Assembly (NCBI GenBank): GCA_025356475.1
Contig: JANXSX010000032.1
Location: forward strand, 1-64,000
Source: Isosphaeraceae bacterium
GTDB taxonomy: Bacteria; Planctomycetota; Planctomycetia; Isosphaerales; Isosphaeraceae
DNA: 64,000 nt
Direction: 5' to 3'
The notes under the pieces are model-generated. The model was given only the letters and a program-made list of their open reading frames with translations. It did no database searches and was not told the origin of the DNA. Position numbers and translations under genes: made by a program. This document shows positions 26,391-36,471 of the stretch, piece by piece. How positions within the stretch are numbered: position 1 is the first letter of the stretch; each line of letters begins with the position of its first letter.

Positions 26391-29300
26391 TCAAGGCTTG
26401 GCGATCTGATCCTTGGGACGTTGCGTCAGAAGAAACCCCATCAGGTCAGCAAATTCCGCCTCAGAAACTTGCTCACCCATATTGGCGGGCATAGGTGAAA
26501 GAGATGAAACACTCCGCTCATCAACCGATGACTTGCTAATTCGCACGTCTTTACCATTCGTGTCGGCAAGCACGAGAACTTCACCTTCCTCCCGAAGCAA
26601 CAAACCAGAAATGACCTGGCCATCCTTCAAGGCGAGAGAGGTCGTGCGGAAGGCCTGATCGACATTTCGGTTCGGATCAAGAACATCCTCAATGAGCCGG
26701 TCGAGGCCGCGATAGCCAACTCCATCGAGTTGAGGTCCAACCTTTGCTCCTTGCCCACCAATCTGATGGCAGGTCGCACATTTCTGGTTGAAGACTTGGG
26801 CCCCTCGCCCTTGATCCGTCTTGAGGCCGGCAAAGCTTGACCGACGCTTTGCCATCAGCTCCTGCATCTTCGTGTCAGCAGGCGGTAAGCCGGCAAGAAG
26901 TTTGCCGAGTCGATCGTTCAGGTTCACGGGTTTGGCCGCTGTGAGCCGCAACTCAACCCCCTTTTCTTGCAGGAGGCGGGGAGACGCTTTGCCCGCTTCC
27001 ATCGCGGCGAGCAATGCTTCAGCACCTGCCGGGCTAGAAGCAAGACCCGCCGCGATCGAACTCTGAACACGAGCGGGAGCCGTGGCAATAGCCGCGAGCA
27101 CGGCACCCCGTGCCTCGGGGCTATTGATCCGAGACAAAGCGGCGGACGCCTGCTCGCGGAGTGACGGAGTGGCTTGCGTGTCGGCCACGACTTTGCCAAC
27201 GGTCGCTGTCGCCTTGGTTGGGTCGATCGACATCAGGGAATTGATTGCTGCGATACGCGATGCTTCGGCTATCGTGGCTCGTTCGACCAACAATCCCAAG
27301 GGATCGATCGCCTCCGACAATCGGAAGCTGGAGGCCAAATCAATCCCTGCATTGATTTGGGTAAGTTGATCGCTCGAGAGCAGGGTCGCGGTCAACTCGA
27401 CGGCCCATTGTCTCGCTTCCTGGCTAATCACCGCGCCCCGCTCTTGAGTACCCTGCTGGATCGCTTTCAAGATCGCGACCCGCACGAGCAAGTCACTTGC
27501 ATTTCGGGCAAGAGGCAAGAGTGAGGCGACCGTATCCACGCTCCCATACCGGGCGATCTGGCGAGCGTGTTCGGCCAGGCTTGCGGGTTCTCGTTTCGCG
27601 AATTCTAGCAAGAACGAGGCGGCCTCTACCGTCGGCACTCCCGGTGCCACATCGGCAAGGTCTCGTGCATCCTCGGGGGTAATCTGTCCCAGCTTCGTCC
27701 AGGTCTCCGATGGGATGAGCTGATCACGGAGCGCCATGCGGACGACGTGTAAGAGGTGCGTATCGTCCTGGGCGACAGAGTGCTTGAGATCGATCAAAGG
27801 CCGGATGTTCTCAGCGCCTGGATGCCGACCCAATGCGTCGGCCGTGGCTCGACGTACGAACGCATCTTCATCTTTCATTGACGTGAGTACAAGAATGCGT
27901 TCGTCCGAGGAGAGGGTGGGTCGTTCAGAAAGAATTCGTATCGCGTGCGTTCGGACGACGGCCTCCTTGTCTTGAGTCGCCGCCGTCAAGTCCTTCGAGG
28001 TCAGTGCCTCCAGACGTTCGGCAGCCCACAGAGCGTGCGACCGAGCGTTGGGGTCCTTACTTGATCGATAGGCTAAGAGGATGGGGGCGACAGCCTCTTT
28101 GCCACGCGTGACCAGGTTGTTGGTGGCTTTCGTCCGTACGGTCAAGTTCGGGTGCGACAGATTCGCGACCAGTTCGGTCACGCTCGCCTTGCTGAAGTCT
28201 TGCGGGGCCGGGGTGCCAGCGATCTTGCCATCCTTCCCTTTGTAGACAATCCGCCAAATCCGACCCCGTTCGCGATCTCTGCCCGGATGGGTCAACGGAA
28301 CCTCATAATGTCCAATGACCTTGTTATAAAAATCGGCCACATAGAGCGCCCCATCAGGCCCGAGACGGATATCCACCGGTCGGAACCATGGGTCTTCACT
28401 ACTCATGAAGTCGGGTTGTTCAATCGCCTTGTAAGTCGAACCGTGACGTTCGAGCCTGTCGCGGTTGATCCTCGCCGTCACCACGTTGCCGACAAAGAGA
28501 TTGTCGTGATACTCGCGAGGGAACGCATCGGCAGCGTAGTAGGTAATCCCGGCAATCCCAGTCGAGCCATGGTCGTGGGTCATCATCTCAGGCGCGAATC
28601 CCAGACCATCGTGGGGCTTGCCGAAGCTGGGGTACCAGCCCCCCCGAAGGAGTTGATACACCGGCCTGGTGTGGCAATCGGTGGAGTATAAGTTGCCGAG
28701 GGGATCGAAGCTCAATCCGAACGGATTGACCTGACCGTGGGTCACATACTCTAGGTGTGTTCCGTCTGGTTTCATCCGATAGGTGTTGCCAGACTGCATG
28801 ATAATCGGCTTCTTGTCGGAACCTTCAACCTTCGACTCGTTATTGAAGCCATGGCATGCGTAGATCCAACCGTCGAACCCCCAAGCAAAAGCATTGGTCA
28901 TCCCATGCGTGTCACGGTGTCCGAACGTCTTATAGATCGGAGTCCGGACATCCGCCTTCCCGTCGCCGTCGGTGTCCGTGAGCTTGAGAATGTTCGGAAT
29001 CGAATGGACCAGAGCTTCGTGACCGTCACCCAGCGGAAGGATCCCTATCGGGATGTTGAGACCATCGGCGAATGTCGTGCTCTTGCGGGCTAAGCCGTCT
29101 GGACCGAAATCCTCAAGGATGATGACGCGATCGCGTGGCTTGACCGAGTCGGGGGCGGGAAAGGGGTATTCCACAGTGGAAGTCACCCAAAGCCGGCCCC
29201 GATCGTCAAAACTAATGTTCATAGGCTTGTTGATTGTGGGCTCGGATGCGACGAGTTGTGCCTCAAATCCTTCGGGGAGCTTGAAGCCGGCACGTTCTGC

Positions 29301-29417
29301 GGCAGGCAGCCGAGGGCCGGTGGGCGCGACCAATTCAGGAGGCTCCTGAGCTCTGGCGAAGAGACCAAGAGCAAGTGTAACCACACATGCCGCAGTGGTC
29401 GGGAATAACAGGCGCAT
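26391..29417 (-). CDS. PVC-type membrane-bound dehydrogenase with HEAT repeats and haem c site
   Basis: 1008 aa from the ATG at 29417, which directly precedes a signal peptide (LLFPTTAACVVTLALGLFARA). Residues about 40-400 form a beta-propeller of the planctomycete 'membrane-bound dehydrogenase' type (FDDRGRLWVTSTVEYPFP, DPWFRPVDIRLGPDGALYVADF). About 420-850 are HEAT-like helical repeats (AVVRTHAIRILSERP, FVRRATADALGRHP). A C-terminal cytochrome c domain carries CATCH at 880-884 with a later Met-rich SPMPANM as possible sixth ligand. Such proteins are thought to oxidise sugars or alcohols in the periplasm, passing electrons to the haem; the substrate is not known. It is divergent from the hybrid kinase gene. 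Confidence 0.9.
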   Translation of the reverse strand: MRLLFPTTAACVVTLALGLFARAQEPPELVAPTGPRLPAAERAGFKLPEGFEAQLVASEPTINKPMNISFDDRGRLWVTSTVEYPFPAPDSVKPRDRVIILEDFGPDGLARKSTTFADGLNIPIGILPLGDGHEALVHSIPNILKLTDTDGDGKADVRTPIYKTFGHRDTHGMTNAFAWGFDGWIYACHGFNNESKVEGSDKKPIIMQSGNTYRMKPDGTHLEYVTHGQVNPFGLSFDPLGNLYSTDCHTRPVYQLLRGGWYPSFGKPHDGLGFAPEMMTHDHGSTGIAGITYYAADAFPREYHDNLFVGNVVTARINRDRLERHGSTYKAIEQPDFMSSEDPWFRPVDIRLGPDGALYVADFYNKVIGHYEVPLTHPGRDRERGRIWRIVYKGKDGKIAGTPAPQDFSKASVTELVANLSHPNLTVRTKATNNLVTRGKEAVAPILLAYRSSKDPNARSHALWAAERLEALTSKDLTAATQDKEAVVRTHAIRILSERPTLSSDERILVLTSMKDEDAFVRRATADALGRHPGAENIRPLIDLKHSVAQDDTHLLHVVRMALRDQLIPSETWTKLGQITPEDARDLADVAPGVPTVEAASFLLEFAKREPASLAEHARQIARYGSVDTVASLLPLARNASDLLVRVAILKAIQQGTQERGAVISQEARQWAVELTATLLSSDQLTQINAGIDLASSFRLSEAIDPLGLLVERATIAEASRIAAINSLMSIDPTKATATVGKVVADTQATPSLREQASAALSRINSPEARGAVLAAIATAPARVQSSIAAGLASSPAGAEALLAAMEAGKASPRLLQEKGVELRLTAAKPVNLNDRLGKLLAGLPPADTKMQELMAKRRSSFAGLKTDQGRGAQVFNQKCATCHQIGGQGAKVGPQLDGVGYRGLDRLIEDVLDPNRNVDQAFRTTSLALKDGQVISGLLLREEGEVLVLADTNGKDVRISKSSVDERSVSSLSPMPANMGEQVSEAEFADLMGFLLTQRPKDQIAKP

Positions 29418-29651
29418 GGAGTTCTCTCCGGGGTGTCGCAACGGGTCGAGTCAGGCAGGCAGGCAGAACGCATGATCTCTCGAATTTGACCAAGCGGCAA
29501 GTCCACGCTGACTTGTGATCCAACCTCCATCCAGATTACCAATTTATGCCTCTTTGTATCGACGATCAAATCTGGTATGGTTCACGGTCCTCGCATGCGA
29601 CGTCGGCATGTTGGGACCCCACTCAAGGAGGCGGGCTACACCGTAGTGCCC

Positions 29652-32246
29652 ATGATCGCTGATGATCGGACAAGCCAGTCACTGCATATTTGGTCGCTGA
29701 TGGTCGTTCTTGGTTGGCTGAGTGGTTGGGCCGTCGCGTGGTTTGGCTGGGTTGGCCTCCTCCCGACAGTTTTTACTTTAGTGATTGGCTGGCAACTGAC
29801 ACGCCGTTCACGTGAGCTGGCCAGGAGGAAACGAATTCGGCAAGAGGCCTGGACCGAGGCCCTGCCCGCCATCGTCTGGAGCATCGGGCCCGACGGGGTT
29901 TGTGACTACACAAACAGCCAGAGCAACGACTTCTCCGGCATGTACCGGCGAGAGGATTCTCACAGCGTCTGGCTTTCTGTCATCCATCCCGAAGATCGCC
30001 CACGCCTACTTAGAGCGTGGGAACAGGCAAAGCTCGACTGCGTCTCCTTCGATATCGACTTTCGCGTCCGTCGCAGTGTTGATGGTCACTATCGTTGGCA
30101 TCACGCCAAGGTTGTGCCTCATTTTGCAGCCCCTGAACAATCAGCGCGTTGGTTCTGCTCGGCTATCGACATTCACGACCTGAGACACTCCGAGAATGTG
30201 TTTCGCCTGGCCGCCGAAGCAGGAGAACAACTGGCTGGGTCACTCGATCTCGCGACGACGCTCCGGACGGTCGTCGAACTCGGAGTACCACATCTTGCGG
30301 ACTGGGGTTACGCCTACCTGTTCGATAGCAACTCTCATGTCGAAACCGCTTCGACTCATACTGATCCCTCGCGAATCGCCGTCGTGAACCAGATTGCGGA
30401 ATGGTGTCGGATTGGCGTTAACACTCCATCGAATTACGTTCACATGCTCAATCATTTGAAACCAATCTTGATGGAGAATGTGAACAAGACAAGTCTAGAG
30501 ACTGTGAATCTCTTCGACGAGACCCGATCCTTGCTGTTGGAGTTAGAGTGCCGCTCGCTGATCGCGGTGCCTCTGGTGTTGCAAGGTAAAACGATGGGGG
30601 TCTTGACGTACGCGACCTCGCATTCGGAGCGACGGCTCGACCAGGATGATCTCAAGCTGGCGACGGACCTCGCGCGGCGGGCTTCGATCGCGGTTGAGAA
30701 TTCGCGGCTTTATCGCGAGGCCACAGAGTCTCTTGCCCTCCTTGACACTTTGGTGAATTCCGCACCTGTCGGGTTCTGCTATCTGGACAGTGAGCTTCGT
30801 GTCGTAAGGGTCAACGAGAGGCTTACCGAGATGAGCGGTAGGACTGCGTCCGATTTTGTCGATCGCCATCCCGAACAAATTCTCGAGCCATCCGTGTACG
30901 CCCAAATCGCGCCCCACCTTCAGAGAGCACTCGCCGGCGAGGCTGTGCTCAGTCTTGAGATGAGTTTTCCTCCCGGAAGTGACCCGGACGATTTACCGAT
31001 CGACACTCTCTCAAGTTATTATCCAGTCTACTCACCTCACGATCATATCCTCGGTGTGGGAATCACTATTGTGGACATCACCGATCGGAAGCGTGTGGAG
31101 CGGGAACTCGCCAACGCAAAGGAGGCTGCGGAAACGGCGAACCGCTTCAAGGACCGATTCCTGGCCGTCCTCTCCCATGAGCTTCGTACACCGCTGACGC
31201 CAGTTTTGGCTGCGGTTGAGCTTTTGCTGGACTCGTCTGAAGAATTGGTGCCAGTGCCAAGGGAGAGCCTGGAGATGATCCGCCGCAACATCGGGCTCGA
31301 AGCTCGGCTAATCAACGACTTGCTCGATGTCACGCGGATCGGTCGCGGCCAAATCGAACTCGATTTGGAGCCTCTGGACGTTCATACGCTTATTCGTCAG
31401 GCGGTCGAGATCTGTCGAAGTGAGATCGTCGAGGCGGGTCACACACTGACAATGACGCTCGAGGCGAGTTCTTCAATTGTTCAGGCTGACCCACTGCGAC
31501 TCCTCCAAGCGGTCTGGAACCTGATCAAAAATGCGGTAAAGTTTACTCCCAAACATGGCAATATTGAGATTCGGACCAAGAACCGCGACGGCCTCTTGAT
31601 TCTCGATGTCGAGGATGACGGAATCGGAATCTCTCCCGAATTCCTCTCAAAAATCTTCGACTTTTTCGTCCAGGGATCGAGCCAGGGACTCAATAATCGT
31701 TACGGACTGGGACTTGGGCTTGGCATCAGTCATTGGGTCGTCAGTGCTCACGGTGGCACAATCGAAGCCATAAGCGGGGGACTGGGGCAAGGGGCTCGAT
31801 TCGTGGTCGAACTTCAAACCATTACGAGCCCGATTCACGCCGGCGTGCATGCGAGCGTTGATCGTCGAGTCCTCCAATCACAACGACTACTCGTCGTCGA
31901 CGATCATGAGGATACCCGTGAAGTCATCGCCACTGCCCTACGTCGCCGTGGCTATGAAGTCGATACCGCTTGCGGAGTAGCGGAAGCTCTTGATCGTGGA
32001 TTGTCTCAAGAGTACGACCTGCTCATCAGCGACATCGCACTCTCCGATGGGAGCGGACTCGACCTCATGGAACGACTGAAGTTAGAGCGTGGTCTGCTGG
32101 GTATCGCCCTTTCGGGTTATTGCGACGACGACGATCAACTCCGCAGCCAGGAGGTCGGCTTCGTCGAATTCCTGCTCAAGCCAGTCGATTTTGGCCGACT
32201 CCTCCAGGCCATTAAACGCGCGGTGGATTCCACGCAAAAAGCGTGA
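29652..32246 (+). CDS. Hybrid sensor histidine kinase (PAS-GAF-PAS-HisKA-HATPase-REC)
   Basis: 864 aa from the ATG at 29652. Two N-terminal hydrophobic helices (LMVVLGWLSGWAVAWFGWVG, LLPTVFTLVIGW) anchor it. Next come a PAS domain with PAC (SVIHPEDRPRLLRAW, HYRWHHAKVVPH), a GAF domain (SLDLATTLRTVVELGVPHLA, LIAVPLVLQGKTMGVLTY) and a second PAS. The HisKA phosphorylation site is in SHELRTPLTPVLAAVELL. The HATPase has NLIKNAVKFTP, DDGIGISPEFL and YGLGLGLGISHWV. The C-terminal receiver domain has LLVVDDHEDTRE, the acceptor Asp in LLISDIAL and Lys in LLKPVD. The receiver gives no output domain; the partner regulator or phosphotransfer protein is not in the window. Confidence 0.93.
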   Translation: MIADDRTSQSLHIWSLMVVLGWLSGWAVAWFGWVGLLPTVFTLVIGWQLTRRSRELARRKRIRQEAWTEALPAIVWSIGPDGVCDYTNSQSNDFSGMYRREDSHSVWLSVIHPEDRPRLLRAWEQAKLDCVSFDIDFRVRRSVDGHYRWHHAKVVPHFAAPEQSARWFCSAIDIHDLRHSENVFRLAAEAGEQLAGSLDLATTLRTVVELGVPHLADWGYAYLFDSNSHVETASTHTDPSRIAVVNQIAEWCRIGVNTPSNYVHMLNHLKPILMENVNKTSLETVNLFDETRSLLLELECRSLIAVPLVLQGKTMGVLTYATSHSERRLDQDDLKLATDLARRASIAVENSRLYREATESLALLDTLVNSAPVGFCYLDSELRVVRVNERLTEMSGRTASDFVDRHPEQILEPSVYAQIAPHLQRALAGEAVLSLEMSFPPGSDPDDLPIDTLSSYYPVYSPHDHILGVGITIVDITDRKRVERELANAKEAAETANRFKDRFLAVLSHELRTPLTPVLAAVELLLDSSEELVPVPRESLEMIRRNIGLEARLINDLLDVTRIGRGQIELDLEPLDVHTLIRQAVEICRSEIVEAGHTLTMTLEASSSIVQADPLRLLQAVWNLIKNAVKFTPKHGNIEIRTKNRDGLLILDVEDDGIGISPEFLSKIFDFFVQGSSQGLNNRYGLGLGLGISHWVVSAHGGTIEAISGGLGQGARFVVELQTITSPIHAGVHASVDRRVLQSQRLLVVDDHEDTREVIATALRRRGYEVDTACGVAEALDRGLSQEYDLLISDIALSDGSGLDLMERLKLERGLLGIALSGYCDDDDQLRSQEVGFVEFLLKPVDFGRLLQAIKRAVDSTQKA

Positions 32247-32580
32247 TCAACGTGCCGTCAGGATCGATCAGCTTCGAAGACCGAAAACCCTCGAGGTCGT
32301 CTTCGATTTCAGAAATCTCGACTCCCAAAGACCGTAACCTTCCAAATTCCGCAGGGAGGTCAATCACCTCAAATGCGAGTCGCACTCCTGAAACCTGGAC
32401 GCTTGGACAGACCTTGAGGGCAAGTCGGGCATTTCCGGAAGCCAGGAGAGCGAACCCCCGGGCGTCGTCCAACAACTCGACCTCCAGGCCAAGGATCTCG
32501 TGATACCAAGCCAGAGAGCGAGATAGATCTTGGACCCACAACTCGACCATGAACAGACTTGGAATTTGAGTCTCCGTCAT
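32212..32580 (-). CDS. VOC-family (glyoxalase-like) protein
   Basis: 122 aa single VOC module: MVELWVQDLSRSLAWYHEIL, GLEVELLDDARGFALLASG, then GVRLAFEVIDLPAEFGRLRS and LIDPDGTLITLF, the two beta-alpha-beta-beta-beta units of the fold. Metal-ligand positions of glyoxalase I are not fully conserved (only a Glu/His near the start is plausible), so the reaction cannot be named. It overlaps the 3' end of the histidine kinase gene by 35 nt on the opposite strand. Its start codon faces the lysS leader, so the two are divergent with about 110 nt between them. Confidence 0.75.
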   Translation of the reverse strand: MTETQIPSLFMVELWVQDLSRSLAWYHEILGLEVELLDDARGFALLASGNARLALKVCPSVQVSGVRLAFEVIDLPAEFGRLRSLGVEISEIEDDLEGFRSSKLIDPDGTLITLFAWNPPRV

Positions 32581-32691
32581 TCGAGTATTCTGGTCGAAAT
32601 GCGTGGGGTTGCCCAGTTGGCGTTGACCGAACTCGTCAAAGGACTAGAATTTTGGCCGGAGCGCTCTTTATTGTTGGAGAAGGATGAGTTG

Positions 32692-34152
32692 ATGGCCGAC
32701 GAGTCGCACGAGAGTCTGGAATCGATCCGGCTGGAGAAACTTCGGCGGATCGAAGCGTTGGGGCTTGATCCCTGGGGCTCACGCTTCGATGGCCACCAGC
32801 CCATCGCGGATGTCCGCCAGATACCGATTCCTGAAGGCGCGGAACGCGGCCCCAAGGTCCGAGTCGCTGGCCGGATCATGCTCCGGCGGGGTCAAGGAAA
32901 AGTCAACTTCCTGGAACTCCGAGACTGGACCGATCGAATCCAGATCTTTGTCGGTAAGAACCAGGTCGGTGAAGCAAGCTGGAACCTGGCTGCGGAACTT
33001 GACTTGAGCGATCTGCTCGGAGTTGATGGGGCCCTCGGCTACACTAAGACAGGCGAACTCACAATCTTCGCCGAGTCGTTGACATTCCTGGCCAAAAGTC
33101 TGGCTCCCCCACCCGAGAAGTGGCACGGGCTAACCGATCATGAGCAGCGGTCGCGCCAGCGTTACGTCGACCTGTTCAGCAACCCCGAATCGATGACGAC
33201 CTTCCTCGGGCGAACCAAGGTTCTCGCGGCTTTCCGCAAGGTCATGGCCGAGCGAAGTTTCGTTGAAGTGGAAACGCCCACGATGCAGGTCATTGCCGGC
33301 GGCGCGGCCGCTCGCCCCTTCATCACCCACCACAACACCCTCGACCTCGACCTCTTCCTGAGGATCGCTCCCGAACTTTACCTCAAGAGATTACTCGTCG
33401 GTGGGATGGAACGCGTCTTCGAGATCGGCCGCGTCTATCGAAATGAGGGGATTAGCCCCAAGCATAACCCCGAGTTCACCATGTTGGAGGCCTACCAGGC
33501 CTACGGCGACTACCACAGTATGATGGACTTGACCGAAGCACTCATCTCTGGCGCGGTTGAAGCTGTTGGCGGTGGCTTTGTCCGGCCCTGGGGCGAGTCC
33601 TCGGTCGATTTCACGCCCCCATGGCCACGACGAACCTATGCCGACCTGTTCCAGGAGCATGCGGGGGTCGATCCCACCGATACTGTGGCGGTCCTGGCCA
33701 AGGCTGAGGAATTGGGGATGGCCACCACAGGTAAGGACCCCGACGTCGTCGTCAGCGAGATCTTCGAGCGGCTCGTCGAGGATTCCCTGATAGGCCCAAT
33801 TTTCGTGATCGACTACCCGGCTGCGATCTGTCCTCTGACCAAGCGGAAGTCTTCAAACCCGCGAGTTGCTGAACGGTTTGAGCTCTTCGTACATGGGATG
33901 GAGCTGGCGAACGCGTACACAGAATTGAACGATCCCCTGCTTCAGGAATCGCTGTTCCGAACTCAGCTTGCAGGTCAGAAAGCCGAAGACTCGATGGCCA
34001 AAATGGACGACGACTTCGTACGGGCGTTAAAGCATGCGATGCCACCCGCAGGAGGCCTGGGGATCGGCATGGATCGGCTCTGTATGCTTCTGATGAACAA
34101 GTCAAATATTCGTGATGTCATCCTGTTTCCGCTGATGCGGCCGCAGGCCTGA
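32692..34152 (+). CDS. lysS: Lysyl-tRNA synthetase, class II
   Basis: 486 aa from the ATG at 32692, selected by the GGAGAAGGA site just upstream; the open frame back to 32530 has no family resemblance and overlaps the divergent VOC gene. An N-terminal OB fold binds the anticodon (VRVAGRIMLRRGQGKVNFLEL). Class II motif 1 (FLGRTKVLAAFRKVMAERSF), motif 2 (FEIGRVYRNEGISPKHNPEF) and motif 3 (GLGIGMDRLCMLLMN) are complete, including the GMDRL arginine. Residues 300-400 carry the usual catalytic insertion. It heads a probable plus-strand run with the ABC permease 62 nt downstream. Confidence 0.96.
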   Translation: MADESHESLESIRLEKLRRIEALGLDPWGSRFDGHQPIADVRQIPIPEGAERGPKVRVAGRIMLRRGQGKVNFLELRDWTDRIQIFVGKNQVGEASWNLAAELDLSDLLGVDGALGYTKTGELTIFAESLTFLAKSLAPPPEKWHGLTDHEQRSRQRYVDLFSNPESMTTFLGRTKVLAAFRKVMAERSFVEVETPTMQVIAGGAAARPFITHHNTLDLDLFLRIAPELYLKRLLVGGMERVFEIGRVYRNEGISPKHNPEFTMLEAYQAYGDYHSMMDLTEALISGAVEAVGGGFVRPWGESSVDFTPPWPRRTYADLFQEHAGVDPTDTVAVLAKAEELGMATTGKDPDVVVSEIFERLVEDSLIGPIFVIDYPAAICPLTKRKSSNPRVAERFELFVHGMELANAYTELNDPLLQESLFRTQLAGQKAEDSMAKMDDDFVRALKHAMPPAGGLGIGMDRLCMLLMNKSNIRDVILFPLMRPQA

Positions 34153-34214
34153 TCGGTAGGATTGCAAGTGGGTGGAGCCCACCTTTCGCGGGAACGCATG
34201 GAGGCGTGAGAGCG

Positions 34215-35633
34215 ATGTACAAATATCTGCTTTGCTGGCGTTACTTGCGGACACGCTACATCGCTCTTGCGAGCGTTGTCAGTGTCATGCTTGGGGTCGC
34301 CACTCTGATCGTCGTCAACTCGGTGATGGCCGGGTTCTCGGAAAAGATGCGCGATCGGCTGCACGGGGTACTGGCCGATGTCGTCGTCGGGTCGTGGGAC
34401 CTCAACGGATTCTACGATCACGAGGAGGTCATGGCGCGTATCAAACAGGTCGTTGGCGACCAGGTTGAAGCGATGGCCCCGACCATGGAAACGGTCGGTT
34501 TTATGGAAATCAAAGCTGGGGGCCAAGGAACCATCACCCGCAGCGTTCAAGTTCACGGGATTCGCCCTCTCGAACGCGCCAAGACCGGCGACTTCGCTGA
34601 GTTTCTCGTCAACGACAAGCTGACAGACAAGGGTGAGTATGAGAGAATTCCACCCAGTTTTGAAGTGTCGCAGGAACTGAAAAAACTCTCCTCACCGGCG
34701 GGGAGCTTGTTGATGGAAGAGGCTGTCGACCCCGCGATGAAGGCAATTCTCGAAGAGCAGATGAATGAGGATGTGCCCGACTTCGGAGCGATCGTAGGTT
34801 TTGCACTCTCCACGTCTCATTTCGAAGGTTCCGATCACTTCATGATCAAGCCGGGTTCACGAATCCGACTGACCTTCGCGGCTGCAGGATCGAAAATCAC
34901 ACCCGCCTACGACTCGTACACCACCGTCGGCTTCTTTAAGAGCGGGATGAGCGAGTACGATTCGACCCACGTTTATATTCCCCTCGAACGCATGCAGTAC
35001 ATGCGAAACCTTGGCGACGGCAAAGGACATGGGGCCGTTAACCAGATTCAGATCAAAGCCAAGCCGGGAGCGGACCTCGACGAACTTGCCGCCAAAGTCC
35101 AACTCACTCTCGATCGGATGCGACCGCAATACTTCCGGGTCCAAACCTGGGAGCATATGCAGGGGTCACTCCTCGCCGCCGTGGCAGTGGAACAGAGTAT
35201 TCTCAACATCCTCCTGTTCTTCATTATCGCCGTGGCTGGTTTCGGAATTTTGGCGATCTTCTTCATGATCGTGGTCGAAAAGACCCGCGATATCGGCATC
35301 CTCAAGGCCTTGGGTGCTAGCACCTCCGGGGTGCGAGGGATTTTCCTGGGTTATGGACTGCTCCTGGGCATCGTCGGGAGCGGCGTGGGGATGATCGGTG
35401 GCCTGCTCTTCGTCCGCTATATCAACGTCATCGAAGGTGGGTTGAGCAAGCTGACGGGCCGCAAGGTTTTCGATGACTCCATCTACTATTTCAGCGAAAT
35501 ACCGACCCTGGTCCAACCTTGGACGGTGGTTTGGATCGTCGGAGGGGCTCTCTTTATCGCCGTAACTGCGAGTGTCTGGCCAGCACAACGCGCGGCCAAG
35601 CTCCACCCCGTGCGGGCTCTTCGGTTCGAGTGA
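34215..35633 (+). CDS. LolC/LolE-type ABC transporter permease
   Basis: 472 aa from the ATG at 34215, chosen because GGAGG lies 10 nt upstream; a GTG at 34206 is too close to that site. Topology is that of MacB/LolCE permeases. One N-terminal helix (ALASVVSVMLGVATLIVVNSV) is followed by a large extracytoplasmic domain of about 250 residues. Three C-terminal helices follow (ILLFFIIAVAGFGILAIFFM, LLLGIVGSGVGMIGGLLF, VVWIVGGALFIAVTASVWP). The EKTRDIGILKALGAS coupling motif contacts the ATPase. With the ATPase gene immediately downstream it forms a lipoprotein- or envelope-substrate transporter; the real substrate is unknown. Confidence 0.9.
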   Translation: MYKYLLCWRYLRTRYIALASVVSVMLGVATLIVVNSVMAGFSEKMRDRLHGVLADVVVGSWDLNGFYDHEEVMARIKQVVGDQVEAMAPTMETVGFMEIKAGGQGTITRSVQVHGIRPLERAKTGDFAEFLVNDKLTDKGEYERIPPSFEVSQELKKLSSPAGSLLMEEAVDPAMKAILEEQMNEDVPDFGAIVGFALSTSHFEGSDHFMIKPGSRIRLTFAAAGSKITPAYDSYTTVGFFKSGMSEYDSTHVYIPLERMQYMRNLGDGKGHGAVNQIQIKAKPGADLDELAAKVQLTLDRMRPQYFRVQTWEHMQGSLLAAVAVEQSILNILLFFIIAVAGFGILAIFFMIVVEKTRDIGILKALGASTSGVRGIFLGYGLLLGIVGSGVGMIGGLLFVRYINVIEGGLSKLTGRKVFDDSIYYFSEIPTLVQPWTVVWIVGGALFIAVTASVWPAQRAAKLHPVRALRFE

Positions 35634-35709
35634 TCAGGTCGTCAGGTCGGAATCCCACATGGGAGACTTGAGGATCTCAGGTCTCCAAACTCAACTCAAG
35701 GAGGGTGTG

Positions 35710-36420
35710 ATGTCGATTCACCTTGCGGCCGAGGGACTCTTCAAGAGTTACCACAAGGGTCGAACAGAAGTCCCGGTTCTGCGCGGGGTTGATCTCGAAG
35801 TCGAACGGGGCGAGCTTGTCGCCGTGATCGGTTCAAGTGGATCAGGCAAGAGCACACTCATGCACTTGCTGGGCCTGCTCGATGGTCCCGATGCCGGGCA
35901 AGTCTTCCTTGACGGTCGGCGGATCGACAATGTCTCGGAACGGAATCGCGACGCGCTTCGGAATCAGACATTCGGTTTCATCTTCCAGTTTTATCACCTG
36001 ATGCCAGAGCTAAGCGCCCTTGAGAATGTAATGATGCCGCACCTGATCCGACAAAGTCTCTTCGGATACTTTAAGAATCGGACCCGTCTCAGGGCGGAAG
36101 CCGCGCACTTGCTCAAGCGCGTCGGGCTTGGCCATCGGCTCGATCACAAGCCCAATGAACTCTCTGGCGGCGAGTTGCAACGGGCAGCGATCGCACGAGC
36201 TCTCTGTGGCGGCCCTGATATCGTGCTCGCGGACGAGCCGACCGGGAACCTCGACGCAGAAACCGGCCAGAGTATCCTTGAACTGTTGCGCGACTTGAAC
36301 CGTGAGCGAGGGCTCACTATGATGATGGTTACCCACGACCCGCTGATCGCCGCGCAAGCCGATCGCATCGTCCGCCTCGTTGAGGGGCGGATCGAGGAGT
36401 GGTCCCCCGCCCTGGCCTGA
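35710..36420 (+). CDS. lolD: LolD-type ABC transporter ATPase
   Basis: 236 aa from the ATG at 35710, directly after AAGGAGGGTG. Seen: a GRTEVPVLRGVDLEVERGE start, Walker A GSSGSGKST, Q-loop FIFQFYHLMPELSALENVMM, signature LSGGELQRAAIARAL, Walker B IVLADEPTGNLD and H-loop MMMVTHDP. The spacing LSGGELQR...ADEPTGNLD is characteristic of LolD/MacB ATPases. The permease gene ends 76 nt upstream, so the two form one transporter. It likely energises transfer of lipoproteins or peptides across the envelope rather than bulk import. Confidence 0.92.
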   Translation: MSIHLAAEGLFKSYHKGRTEVPVLRGVDLEVERGELVAVIGSSGSGKSTLMHLLGLLDGPDAGQVFLDGRRIDNVSERNRDALRNQTFGFIFQFYHLMPELSALENVMMPHLIRQSLFGYFKNRTRLRAEAAHLLKRVGLGHRLDHKPNELSGGELQRAAIARALCGGPDIVLADEPTGNLDAETGQSILELLRDLNRERGLTMMMVTHDPLIAAQADRIVRLVEGRIEEWSPALA

Positions 36421-36471
36421 ACCAAACGGGCTTTCGTGGGCGGGGCGACGCCGCCAACGCCGGGGAAGCTT